A stretch of 41,210 nt of DNA, taken from the IMG/VR virus record IMGVR_UViG_3300007522_000028, positions 1 through 41,210 of that record. The stretch is one strand, 5' to 3'. Below the pieces are notes generated by a model, which had not been told where the DNA came from, did no database searches, and was given only the letters and a program-made list of their open reading frames with translations. This DNA is from a virus. Positions 1 to 7,228 of this stretch are shown piece after piece (positions within the stretch are counted from its first letter, which is position 1; the number at the start of each line of letters is the position of its first letter). Position numbers and translations under genes: made by a program.

Positions 1-262
1 AGGAAGTCTAGACCTTAGGAATACTCCGATTACTGGGCTTCCAGATAATCTTAGTGTTAGAGGAAGTCTTTACCTTATGAATACTCCTATTACTGAGCTT
101 CCGGATAATCTTAGTGTTAGAGGAAATCTCGACCTTAGTGGTACTCCGATTACTGGGCTTCCAGATAATCTTAGTGTTGGAGGAAATCTTTACCTTATTG
201 GTACTCAGATTACTGAACTTCCAGATAATCTTAATGTTGGAGGAGAAATCTATAGAACGTGA
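1..262 (+). CDS. Leucine-rich-repeat protein, C-terminal end (partial, 5' end outside window)
   Basis: The reading frame is open from the first base (frame starting at base 2) to the TGA at 260-262, so only the C-terminal 86 residues are present. They form four 20-residue repeats of the pattern GxLxLxxTxIxxLPDNLxVx, then a short tail (GGEIYRT) without a recognisable LRR cap. This is the 20-residue bacterial/viral type of leucine-rich repeat, a solenoid usually used for binding protein or glycan. An internal ATG at 77 is not a convincing start because the repeat pattern continues upstream of it. In a phage such a protein could be a virion adhesin or an effector; nothing here decides between them. 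It converges on the glycan operon with only 6 nt between stop codons, and no terminator hairpin is visible. LRR assignment is secure; function is unknown. Confidence 0.75.
   Translation, partial: GSLDLRNTPITGLPDNLSVRGSLYLMNTPITELPDNLSVRGNLDLSGTPITGLPDNLSVGGNLYLIGTQITELPDNLNVGGEIYRT
2..241 (+). repeat. 60-bp tandem repeat, four copies (LRR-encoding)
   Basis: Units at 2-61, 62-121, 122-181 and 182-241 are nearly identical in DNA, differing by a few point changes each. The period is exactly 60 bp, in frame with the 20-residue protein repeat. Such high identity suggests recent expansion by unequal recombination or slippage. The array probably continues upstream of the window. Confidence 0.9.
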
Positions 263-268
263 TCAATG

Positions 269-874
269 TTATTTAGTATAGAGATTGGCAACATTCTCAT
301 ATCTCATCATCTTGTTGAGCATTGAGTTCGGAGTAACTGATATCATATTATATCCAGTAGATTTAAGATCACGGAAATTCTCAAACATCTTTAGGAATCT
401 TGGATGATACCATTTGTGATCATTAGTATTCAACGAGTAATATTCCATTGTTTTCCAAAAATGAGATGGATCAGACCACTTTAGATTTATTCCAGCCATA
501 TAAAATGTATAGTCACCAATTTTTCCATGTAATATCTGTGATCCTAGTATGTGTAATCCTGTTGTTACTGAATCTGGAAACTGTCGTCTATTCTTTCTTG
601 TGTATTTTCGTAACCAATGTGGAGTGGATGATAACGATCTATTGATCCAATCACTTGAATAACATATACTATTTGCAACGAGTTTACTTTTTGCAACGTG
701 ATTAGTTTCTAGTTCTCGTAGAATATCAAGGTCATGAAAGAAGTAATATGTAGGATTATGTTTTAACCATATTCTATTGACGCCAAAAGTTATAACACTA
801 GGATCTAATTTACTAAAGTCAATATCATTAATCGACGTTCCATTACCTAGCACTAATACTCTCTTCTTAATCAT
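269..874 (-). CDS. GT42-like (sialyltransferase-fold) glycosyltransferase
   Basis: 201 residues. The N-terminus VLGNGTSINDIDFSKL followed by ITFGVNR resembles the nucleotide-binding start of Campylobacter CST-I/CST-II sialyltransferases (GNGPSL...N). The middle has TTGLHILGSQ followed by DYTFYMAGINL, matching the family's TSG...GIDFY region. The C-terminal TPNSMLNKMM resembles the CST CPNSLLANF segment. GT42 enzymes transfer sialic acid from CMP-sialic acid to a galactoside acceptor. It is the last gene of the minus-strand operon, overlapping the HAD gene by 8 nt. The presence of NeuA- and NeuB-like genes in the same operon supports the reading. The related DUF115/MAF-type fold is the main alternative. 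Acceptor is unknown. Confidence 0.55.
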   Translation of the reverse strand: MIKKRVLVLGNGTSINDIDFSKLDPSVITFGVNRIWLKHNPTYYFFHDLDILRELETNHVAKSKLVANSICYSSDWINRSLSSTPHWLRKYTRKNRRQFPDSVTTGLHILGSQILHGKIGDYTFYMAGINLKWSDPSHFWKTMEYYSLNTNDHKWYHPRFLKMFENFRDLKSTGYNMISVTPNSMLNKMMRYENVANLYTK

Positions 875-1163
875 CTAATAATATATCTGCATTTTGTGCA
901 AGATCATCAATAAATAGGTCGAAAACAGGTTTACCAAATTTAAGTTCATGGTATATTGCTCCCCATATGTTTAATTGACGAGTTGTTTCTTCTGTCCAGT
1001 CTATACCAGATCCTGTTCCACGTGCAGTCCAATATACGATAGTGTCTCCTCTCTTATAATATGAATTTACTTTATCGATAGCCTCTTGAATAGGTTCGGC
1101 ATTTGCGTAATCTGTTCCATTAGTTTTACAAATGGTATGATCTATGTCTACGTATATTATCAT
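867..1163 (-). CDS. Small HAD-superfamily phosphatase
   Basis: 98 residues with the HAD motifs in order: DIDHT at residues 6-10 (nucleophile D6, acid D8), YWTARG as motif II, a Lys in the HELKFGKP stretch, and FIDD near the C-terminus as motif IV. Its size and the TARG signature resemble short HAD phosphatases found in capsule or LPS gene clusters (BcbF-like). It lacks a large cap domain, so the substrate could be a phosphosugar or another phosphorylated intermediate. It overlaps both neighbours by 4-8 nt, so it is translationally coupled within the glycan operon. A role in removing phosphate from a nonulosonic acid precursor is attractive but is inference. Confidence 0.65.
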   Translation of the reverse strand: MIIYVDIDHTICKTNGTDYANAEPIQEAIDKVNSYYKRGDTIVYWTARGTGSGIDWTEETTRQLNIWGAIYHELKFGKPVFDLFIDDLAQNADILLDD

Positions 1164-1462
1164 TCGAAATTTATGTTGTTCTCTTTTTTATATTTATTCC
1201 ACGATTCGCCATCCATTATATCAGGAAACCTTCCACCTGCATTACAAGACTTTTTAACATAGAATTTGCCAGGAAGATCACATCCACAATTTACACAATA
1301 TCCATATTTAACACAATCATTCTTGCATATTTCCGCACGGTACATAACCTGTTCACTTTCATGCTCAGGAATTATGTTAAGTTTATCGCCTAACATTTTA
1401 ATGTTTCCTTCAATGTATTGCTGAATTGCGCTTATTGTAATTTTTGGCTTAGGTCGCTTCAC
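1160..1462 (-). CDS. Cys-rich putative zinc-binding protein
   Basis: 100 residues. A helical N-terminal half precedes a Cys cluster, ICKNDC then YCVNCGC and KSCN, which could hold one or two zinc ions or another metal. I do not recognise a characterised family, although similar small Cys-cluster proteins occur in phage glycan-type loci. It overlaps NeuB upstream and the HAD gene downstream by 4 nt each (ATGA-type junctions), so it belongs to the operon. Function is unknown. Confidence 0.6.
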   Translation of the reverse strand: MKRPKPKITISAIQQYIEGNIKMLGDKLNIIPEHESEQVMYRAEICKNDCVKYGYCVNCGCDLPGKFYVKKSCNAGGRFPDIMDGESWNKYKKENNINFE

Positions 1463-2313
1463 TTTCCTCTTAAAGATTTACGTTTTGATAATTCTGATCC
1501 CATCACAACTCGTGGATAATTTCCTCCCATTGCTTTTTCAATATCGCGAATTCCTTTGACTAATTTCATAAGTCCACTAGGTTCCACAGATGAAGATTGA
1601 TCACTTCCCCAATTGGTTCTATCAAGTGTGATGTGTCGTTCAACCCACGTTGCCCCAAGTGTCACAGCGGCCATTGTAGTAATAAGTCCATACTCATGTC
1701 CTGAATATCCGATGTCAGTATCATGACCGTAGTTGTCTTTAAGCCAAGTAATATACTCTAATCTTAATTCCTCTACGTTAGATGGGTATGTAGAATTACT
1801 ATGCATTACTACACTGGGCTGAACTGCCTTCATACATCGGGTTATCTCTTCTTCAGTACTCATTCCAGTACTTATAATTAGACAATCAAATCGGTCTCTT
1901 GCATATGAACATAGATCAATATCGGTGATTAGAGCAGATGGAATTTTAGTAATTTGAAAATCAAAAGTATTCATAAATTCAACAGATTGTTTGTCCCAAA
2001 CTGATGCAAATATACCAATCTCTTTATCTTCACAATATCTATATAATTCTTTCCATTCTTCCTCATTGAATTCAATATCATGTTTATATTGAATATAAGC
2101 AGTTGGTTCAGTTCTCCACGGAACGATCTTTGATAAATTCTTTTGTTCCTCAGGAACGCAATGTTCTGGAGATCTCTTTTGGAATTTAACCCAGTCACAT
2201 CCTGCGACTACCGCTACATCTATTAGTTTCTTTGCATTATCTAGGAATTTAGATTTATCTGTGCCATATGCATAGTTTATTCCAATTTCAGCTATTATCT
2301 TTGTGTGTTCCAT
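1459..2313 (-). CDS. neuB: NeuB-like nonulosonic acid synthase (TIM barrel only)
   Basis: 284 residues. Condenses phosphoenolpyruvate with an N-acylated hexosamine to form a sialic-type nine-carbon sugar. Visible family marks: IIAEIGINYAYG at the N-terminus, DWVKFQKR, FASVWD, KIPSALITD, ISTGMS, HSNSTYPS, DIGYSGHE, and ERHITLDR with WGSDQSSSVEP. The protein ends right after SKRKSLRGK, where a typical synthase (about 340-350 residues) would continue into the C-terminal SAF antifreeze-like domain; that domain is absent. The start overlaps the upstream methyltransferase by 26 nt. Whether the product is Neu5Ac, legionaminic or pseudaminic acid cannot be told. No NeuC-type epimerase is in the window, so the hexosamine precursor presumably comes from the host or from genes elsewhere. 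Confidence 0.85.
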   Translation of the reverse strand: MEHTKIIAEIGINYAYGTDKSKFLDNAKKLIDVAVVAGCDWVKFQKRSPEHCVPEEQKNLSKIVPWRTEPTAYIQYKHDIEFNEEEWKELYRYCEDKEIGIFASVWDKQSVEFMNTFDFQITKIPSALITDIDLCSYARDRFDCLIISTGMSTEEEITRCMKAVQPSVVMHSNSTYPSNVEELRLEYITWLKDNYGHDTDIGYSGHEYGLITTMAAVTLGATWVERHITLDRTNWGSDQSSSVEPSGLMKLVKGIRDIEKAMGGNYPRVVMGSELSKRKSLRGK

Positions 2314-2962
2314 AATTTATTTTATTTTTTATAAGTGTCCAAGTATTTTGAATAGACATAATTTGATATCCGTGATTATTAGCAAAATCTATAACTGCTT
2401 CTCTTACCGGAAATTCTCGTCCTTTATATTTTACATGTGATGAAGTAAAATTCCAATCATCTCCAAATACAATTGATTCAGGGTAATATGAGTGGATTGC
2501 ATTAAGATCTTCCATTACTCCTTCATATCTATGATCTCCATCTACGTAAACTAAATATGGAACTATTCCAGCATTAAATACTTCCTTAATCATTTTATCT
2601 GAAAATCCAATCACTGGAAATATTCTATCTCCATATGATTCCATATATTTTAAAAATACTGGAAATAGAGATCCATTCGGTGATAAGTAAGGTAATATAT
2701 CAGTCCAGTCTGGATGAATTGGGTAATTATCTACCCATGAATCAATACAATATATTTTAGAGGTTGGAAATACATCAGCCATCATTCTAGTTGAGGTTCC
2801 AAGCTCGGTTCCTATTTCTAATATGATATTGACACTCGATATATTTAAGAAATCAAGAATTTCATTAAATCCAGTGCTCGTATTACTTCTTCCACATATT
2901 GGAATATCATCTTTAGTTATTCCAATTTCATTAATGTGATTTGATACTGATTTATATGTCAT
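2288..2962 (-). CDS. Class I SAM-dependent methyltransferase (Methyltransf_24-like)
   Basis: 224 residues. The SAM-binding region reads ILEIGTELGTSTRMMADVFP, then YCIDSW (acidic residue after strand 2) and VYVDGDHRYEGVMEDL, a signature of the Methyltransf_24/O-methyltransferase group often found in polysaccharide clusters. A late FGDDW supports the same fold. It lies between a second methyltransferase (11-nt gap) and NeuB (26-nt overlap) in the glycan operon, so O-methylation of a sugar is plausible. The substrate is not determinable. Some members of this fold act as sugar hydroxylases (CmcI-like), which is the main alternative. Confidence 0.7.
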   Translation of the reverse strand: MTYKSVSNHINEIGITKDDIPICGRSNTSTGFNEILDFLNISSVNIILEIGTELGTSTRMMADVFPTSKIYCIDSWVDNYPIHPDWTDILPYLSPNGSLFPVFLKYMESYGDRIFPVIGFSDKMIKEVFNAGIVPYLVYVDGDHRYEGVMEDLNAIHSYYPESIVFGDDWNFTSSHVKYKGREFPVREAVIDFANNHGYQIMSIQNTWTLIKNKINYGTHKDNS

Positions 2963-2973
2963 ATTTGTATTTA

Positions 2974-3585
2974 TTATTTTTTAATTTTGAAATATACATA
3001 CTGATAATCATTATCATCAGATACATCACCTTCGTGAATACATTCATAATTACTTAAGTGATCCATTAAATACGATGGGTTAGTTACACATGATAATCTA
3101 ACATCCTTAATGGTATCATACTTATTTGAGAATTTAGTTTCTTTATTATATCTAATTTGTAGAATAATTTCACTAATTCCGCTATCATTTAAATTCTTTA
3201 AGAAGCTATTTAAGTATTCTACATCTGGAAAATGTTGAATTATTGCAAACGACGCAAATATATCAGCATTAAGTTTTGAAAAATCAACTGGCGTAAGTTT
3301 AAACTCAGCGTTGTGCCCAGCTAGTGCTTCCTTTGCAGACTTAATAGAACGCTCAGCAATATCAATTCCAATATACTTAGATATATTATGATTTTTAAAT
3401 AGATATCTTCCAAAATATCCTGCGCCTGTTCCATAGTCAACTATTACTTTATCAGTTGGATCTATTTTCCATAGGTGTCGTTTAAATGAATTAGTTAGTG
3501 CGTCATTATTATGTAACCATTCATTTGCCTCTAAGTGGGCGAAAGTTTCATCACATTTTTCCCAGAAATCTTTTACATTCTTCAT
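2974..3585 (-). CDS. Class I SAM-dependent methyltransferase
   Basis: 203 residues. Motif I is VIVDYGTGAGYFGRYL, followed by YIGIDIAERSIKSAKEAL (motif II) and FASFAIIQHFPDVEYL (post-II). The start gives MKNVKDFWEKCDETFAHLEANEWL, typical of sugar or small-molecule methyltransferases rather than DNA methyltransferases: no DPPY/NPPF motif or target-recognition region is seen. It overlaps the end of the large glycosyltransferase by 4 nt and so is co-translated with it. Likely modifies a glycan or sugar nucleotide; inferred from context. Confidence 0.75.
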   Translation of the reverse strand: MKNVKDFWEKCDETFAHLEANEWLHNNDALTNSFKRHLWKIDPTDKVIVDYGTGAGYFGRYLFKNHNISKYIGIDIAERSIKSAKEALAGHNAEFKLTPVDFSKLNADIFASFAIIQHFPDVEYLNSFLKNLNDSGISEIILQIRYNKETKFSNKYDTIKDVRLSCVTNPSYLMDHLSNYECIHEGDVSDDNDYQYVYFKIKK

Positions 3586-5927
3586 TGCATGCTTTTTATT
3601 TTTTGTGTTATTTCAATTACAGTACTTCCACCGGCTACCATGTCTCTTACTGTTTCAAGTGCCTTGGTATCTACATTAATTTTTATATTTTTCGACATAA
3701 GTCTGTTAAATGAGTCATTTAGAAATAATATATCGGTGGCTAAATCGTGAGGTTTATTTTTCATTAAATAAGGGTTATCCTTAGATGATGATCCTATCTT
3801 CTTGTAGTTTCCATCACCGTCTGATTCAGTATAAAGATTAATACCATATATATTAAGTTCAGTTATATCCGCGTATGATGCCATATAAATCATTTGAACC
3901 CCGGACGTCGGTAAATTTAAAGATTTACGAGCTTCCTTAGATCGCATATGCATTTTACCTAGATTTCCAAGACTTCCCATATATTCAAAATGATTAATTG
4001 AGTTGTCAATTCCCAATTTATCTTTAACATTATATGTCAGCATATGTACCCTAGGTTTAAGTTGACTCGCCTTAATATTTCTAAATAGGTCTAAATCAAT
4101 AGTTGAGCATATATAATAATCTATTTTAGGAAGTTTAGATATTATTCCCCAATTGGCAGTCATAATAAATGAATTATCTAATCCAGTTATCATTTCATCA
4201 GTCATATTACAAGATGATGTAACAATTGACATTGATTTAACCTTATCGTATTTAGGAATTTCATTATTAGCCTTTATCCAAAACTCTTCAAGTTTAGTGT
4301 ACTTAGATTCATTATTATCTTTATTAGTGTGCCATGGTTTTGCACCAACATAATGAATTATTTTTACATCATGTTTAAAGTTTGAAAAATTTGAATCTGG
4401 AAAACATCTCTTTAGACAATTATAATTTGTATTAATCATTGTTACATTACCGTTAAAGTAATCGTTCATTATTCCCTGTTCAGCAATGGATATATCTTCT
4501 GATATTAATGAATATCCAAGTAAATTACGTTTATGATCTGATTGATCACCATTACATAGTATAAATCCTCCATTAAATGTTTTATATTCTGAAATTATGT
4601 TATAAACTCCAGCGTCTGGAGTAACTATAATATTATCAGTTAGGTGAAATATTTCTGAAACATCAGATAATATAACCATGTCGGCATCCAAGAAAAGAAG
4701 TTTATTGTATTTTTTAGAAAGTTCGAATGCATCATATGTAAAAAATGACGGTAGGAAACGTTCACGCTTCGTTCCTTTGTACATTTTAATAAATCTATTA
4801 AATACTCCTTCGTAGTCTCTTTCGTCTATATTTTTAAATATAATTTTGTCGTATAACTTAGATAATCTATCCATGTTGCCAATAGAGAGATCTGAGTGTT
4901 TAGAATTATATAAGACTATTATATCCCCATTGTACCATTTGTTGTTTTTTACAAATGATGATATCATCACACATGCACCATCTATAAAACTATCATTACA
5001 TACCGTACATAACCCAATTTTTATATTTTTTAGATCCAAGGTGGAATTAACTACTATATTATTAATGTGTTTTATACTTCTACCGTTTAATTTTCTAGCA
5101 TTTATATTAATTGATTTAGCATATAGTGTTTTAATCGCGATATGCCTCGGATTATTTAATACGCTTTGTGATTTATGTAATAAATGATTCCAGTATGTTT
5201 GTATTCTAGTATAATTACTACTCGAAAGTACTGATATTTCAACAAGTATTGCACTAATTGCATTAGAATATCTTACTAGGTTAGAGTACTTATTATTAGG
5301 AAATATTGATGCGTTTACTAAAGTAGAAGAGGACAATATATTAAATTCAATTCCTACCTCAATTGCGAATGTCTCAATGTATTCAAATGTTCCGTCTAGG
5401 ACTGATCCTACTAATTTTGAGTATATACAATTAAAATTATCATCACATATATATGATTCCGGAATAAACATTAAATTTGCATCGATATTTGATCCAATAT
5501 TTGGGAATCTATCAGATGTTGATGCAACTGATACAGTATCACCATTTAGGATCGTATGAATACTATTATTATTAAATACTACATTCTTGGAAATGTAAAT
5601 ATTACCCATTGATTTAATCTTAAACGCAAATATTTTAAAGTAGTCCTGAATCGTTACATATCCGTTTCTAATATCAACCTTGCGTTTTAATTCATATACA
5701 AATTCATCCGGTATTATAATAACTTCAACATCTTGATATATTAATTTAAGAATATTAACATTAGAATCATCTAATGGTTCAGATTCTAGTACTAATATTA
5801 TTATTTTTCCATCGAACCAAGTGTTATGATGGAAAAATGTAGTAAGCATCACTTTAAGTTGATGAAATGATTTATTATTACATTCACTTATTAAGCAAAT
5901 ATTATTTATATAGGTTTGATTATCCAT
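3582..5927 (-). CDS. Three-domain glycosyltransferase: degenerate GT8 + GT8 + GT42-like
   Basis: 781 residues, the largest protein of the cassette. Residues 8-290 and 303-555 start with similar sequence (ICLISECNNKSF... and IGLCTVCNDSF..., each followed by NxxW[FY][DN]G[KD]III) and appear to be a tandem GT8 duplication. Only the second copy keeps the catalytic marks: FLDADMVIL at 412-420 (DxD), FNGGFILCN at 451-459, EQGIMNDYF at 483-491 and IIHYVGAKPWH at 523-533. The first has lost DxD and may be structural. Residues 565-781 resemble GT42 sialyltransferases: LPTSGVQM, then ELNIYGINLY, then PHDLATDI (H727 sits where CST-II has its catalytic His). It could add a hexose and then cap it with a nonulosonic acid. 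Acceptor is unknown. Confidence 0.7.
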   Translation of the reverse strand: MDNQTYINNICLISECNNKSFHQLKVMLTTFFHHNTWFDGKIIILVLESEPLDDSNVNILKLIYQDVEVIIIPDEFVYELKRKVDIRNGYVTIQDYFKIFAFKIKSMGNIYISKNVVFNNNSIHTILNGDTVSVASTSDRFPNIGSNIDANLMFIPESYICDDNFNCIYSKLVGSVLDGTFEYIETFAIEVGIEFNILSSSTLVNASIFPNNKYSNLVRYSNAISAILVEISVLSSSNYTRIQTYWNHLLHKSQSVLNNPRHIAIKTLYAKSININARKLNGRSIKHINNIVVNSTLDLKNIKIGLCTVCNDSFIDGACVMISSFVKNNKWYNGDIIVLYNSKHSDLSIGNMDRLSKLYDKIIFKNIDERDYEGVFNRFIKMYKGTKRERFLPSFFTYDAFELSKKYNKLLFLDADMVILSDVSEIFHLTDNIIVTPDAGVYNIISEYKTFNGGFILCNGDQSDHKRNLLGYSLISEDISIAEQGIMNDYFNGNVTMINTNYNCLKRCFPDSNFSNFKHDVKIIHYVGAKPWHTNKDNNESKYTKLEEFWIKANNEIPKYDKVKSMSIVTSSCNMTDEMITGLDNSFIMTANWGIISKLPKIDYYICSTIDLDLFRNIKASQLKPRVHMLTYNVKDKLGIDNSINHFEYMGSLGNLGKMHMRSKEARKSLNLPTSGVQMIYMASYADITELNIYGINLYTESDGDGNYKKIGSSSKDNPYLMKNKPHDLATDILFLNDSFNRLMSKNIKINVDTKALETVRDMVAGGSTVIEITQKIKSMQ

Positions 5928-6549
5928 TTAGTTTATCTAAGTCATGTTGAGTATCAACATCAATTACATTATTTTTTATCTCCATGAACATCGTGTCCTT
6001 ATTATATAAGTTGTCATTTAATTTATTTAATACAGAAGGTCTGAATATCGCAATAAAGTGACTGATTTCAAAACACGTTGGGTAATCTTGACGTCTATAT
6101 AGATTATGATAGAATAGCTGTGATCCTTTATTATCATCATCTTCCTTCAACATTAGAAATGGAGATGTTTCTAATTCTTTTTTACAAAGTACTGAATCTG
6201 CATTATTATCAAACATAAATTTCCACGCATTAGTAACGTCTTTCCATGTTCGTTCAGGATATGTTAGGTACAACATACATGTGTCAGCATATCGATTTGG
6301 TCCAAGTTGAGATACTAAATATTCCATGACTTCTTTAGTTGATGTGGTATCAGTTGATATTTCATCAGGGCGAATTACAACATTAAAGTTATATGTCTCA
6401 GCCAATGTAGCTATTTCCATATCATCGGTTATAACATATACTAAATTTGCCATTTCTACTGGAATAATATCAGCAGTATGCTGAAATAACTTTCTATTCT
6501 TAAATGGAAGACCCTTTGATCCCTTTCGTGCAGGTATTGCTATTATCAT
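5920..6549 (-). CDS. neuA: NeuA-like CMP-nonulosonic acid cytidylyltransferase
   Basis: 209 residues. The N-terminus IIAIPARKGSKGLPFKN is the diagnostic nucleotide-binding P-loop of CMP-sialic acid synthetases. It is followed by LVYVITDDMEIATLAETY, VIRPDEISTDTTSTKEVM and LYLTYPERT in the family order, and ends with VIDVDTQHDLDKL, a typical family C-terminus. It activates a nine-carbon acid with CTP to the CMP-sugar donor used by sialyltransferases. It overlaps its upstream neighbour by 4 nt and the glycosyltransferase by 8 nt. CMP-Kdo synthetases are related, but together with NeuB and GT42-like domains a nonulosonic acid substrate is the better fit. Confidence 0.85.
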   Translation of the reverse strand: MIIAIPARKGSKGLPFKNRKLFQHTADIIPVEMANLVYVITDDMEIATLAETYNFNVVIRPDEISTDTTSTKEVMEYLVSQLGPNRYADTCMLYLTYPERTWKDVTNAWKFMFDNNADSVLCKKELETSPFLMLKEDDDNKGSQLFYHNLYRRQDYPTCFEISHFIAIFRPSVLNKLNDNLYNKDTMFMEIKNNVIDVDTQHDLDKLNG

Positions 6550-7160
6550 AATTCTTTAAATTCTTCGATGCTCATATATGGAATAACATCTATTTTACTT
6601 TGTTTACTTAAGTTGTATAATTCAACTCCTCTCTTTGCCAGTTCTTCTTTAATGTGATTATATCCCCATAATAAATCTGGAAGATACCTCATTCTAGCTA
6701 ATGAATGCTGACCATCCCTTTGAGCATAGAAATGTCCATCCGTAAAATCTACTCCGATTATTCCTATTTTCTTTGCACCTAATTTATATGCTACATTAAT
6801 TGCAGTATATGGTGAGTTTAAAAAATGGTCAACTTTATCTGGAACATCTAGATGAGCTGCTCCCTTTGCTCCTAAATCAAAATGAACTAGTCTTGGATGT
6901 CTCCATCCTCCAACACATGTAAGCAGATATTTATAATCTGTTTCATTTATTGCTTTCTTTCTTTTATCATTAAATCGATTAGGATGATCAGTTACTAAAT
7001 TGTAGGTCGGAGGAAATAATGCCGGTACATCATTTACTCCAATAGTAATGAAATCCATATAATATGGCTCAAAATCAATTAGTGATATTCCACATCCACA
7101 GACGACTATTTTTTCGCCTTCGTGAATATTGTGAAAGTCTATAAATTTCTTTGGCAACAT
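6546..7160 (-). CDS. GT42/DUF115-like Rossmann-fold protein, first gene of glycan operon
   Basis: 204 residues. GEKIVVCGCGISLIDF followed by DFITIGVNDV...PTYNLVTDHP gives the N-terminal nucleotide-binding pattern. SPYTAINVAYKLGAKKIGIIGVDFT and a following GQH parallel the TSG...GIDFY...H layout of CST-type sialyltransferases. ELYNLSKQSKIDVIPY aligns with their C-terminal strand. It may be a third sialyltransferase-like enzyme or a DUF115/MAF-type glycosylation factor. Its start at 7160 is 67 nt from the divergent J-domain gene, so the operon promoter should lie at 7161-7228. Confidence 0.5.
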   Translation of the reverse strand: MLPKKFIDFHNIHEGEKIVVCGCGISLIDFEPYYMDFITIGVNDVPALFPPTYNLVTDHPNRFNDKRKKAINETDYKYLLTCVGGWRHPRLVHFDLGAKGAAHLDVPDKVDHFLNSPYTAINVAYKLGAKKIGIIGVDFTDGHFYAQRDGQHSLARMRYLPDLLWGYNHIKEELAKRGVELYNLSKQSKIDVIPYMSIEEFKEL

Positions 7161-7228
7161 ATATTTAATTATTCAAAACCTTAGTTATACTATTATATAC
7201 AATATTAAATAACTATAGTTTAACTATT
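7161..7228. promoter_or_regulatory. Divergent intergenic region between glycan operon and dnaJ-like gene
   Basis: 68 bases, strongly AT-rich. On the plus strand ATTAAATA at 7204-7211 is a weaker match to the late-promoter octamer seen elsewhere and lies 17 nt before the TTG start at 7229. On the minus strand the region holds TATATAAT and GTATAAC elements 24-40 nt before the ATG at 7160, possible -10 boxes. Neither start has a Shine-Dalgarno sequence. The assignment rests on position and similarity only. Confidence 0.35.

Noticed and set aside
2-241. CRISPR-like array
   Set aside because: The 60-bp units are contiguous without spacers and encode an in-frame leucine-rich repeat.
448-645. Plus-strand frame of 65 codons
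   Set aside because: Lies wholly inside the GT42-like gene on the other strand, low-complexity hydrophobic translation, no promoter; a shadow.
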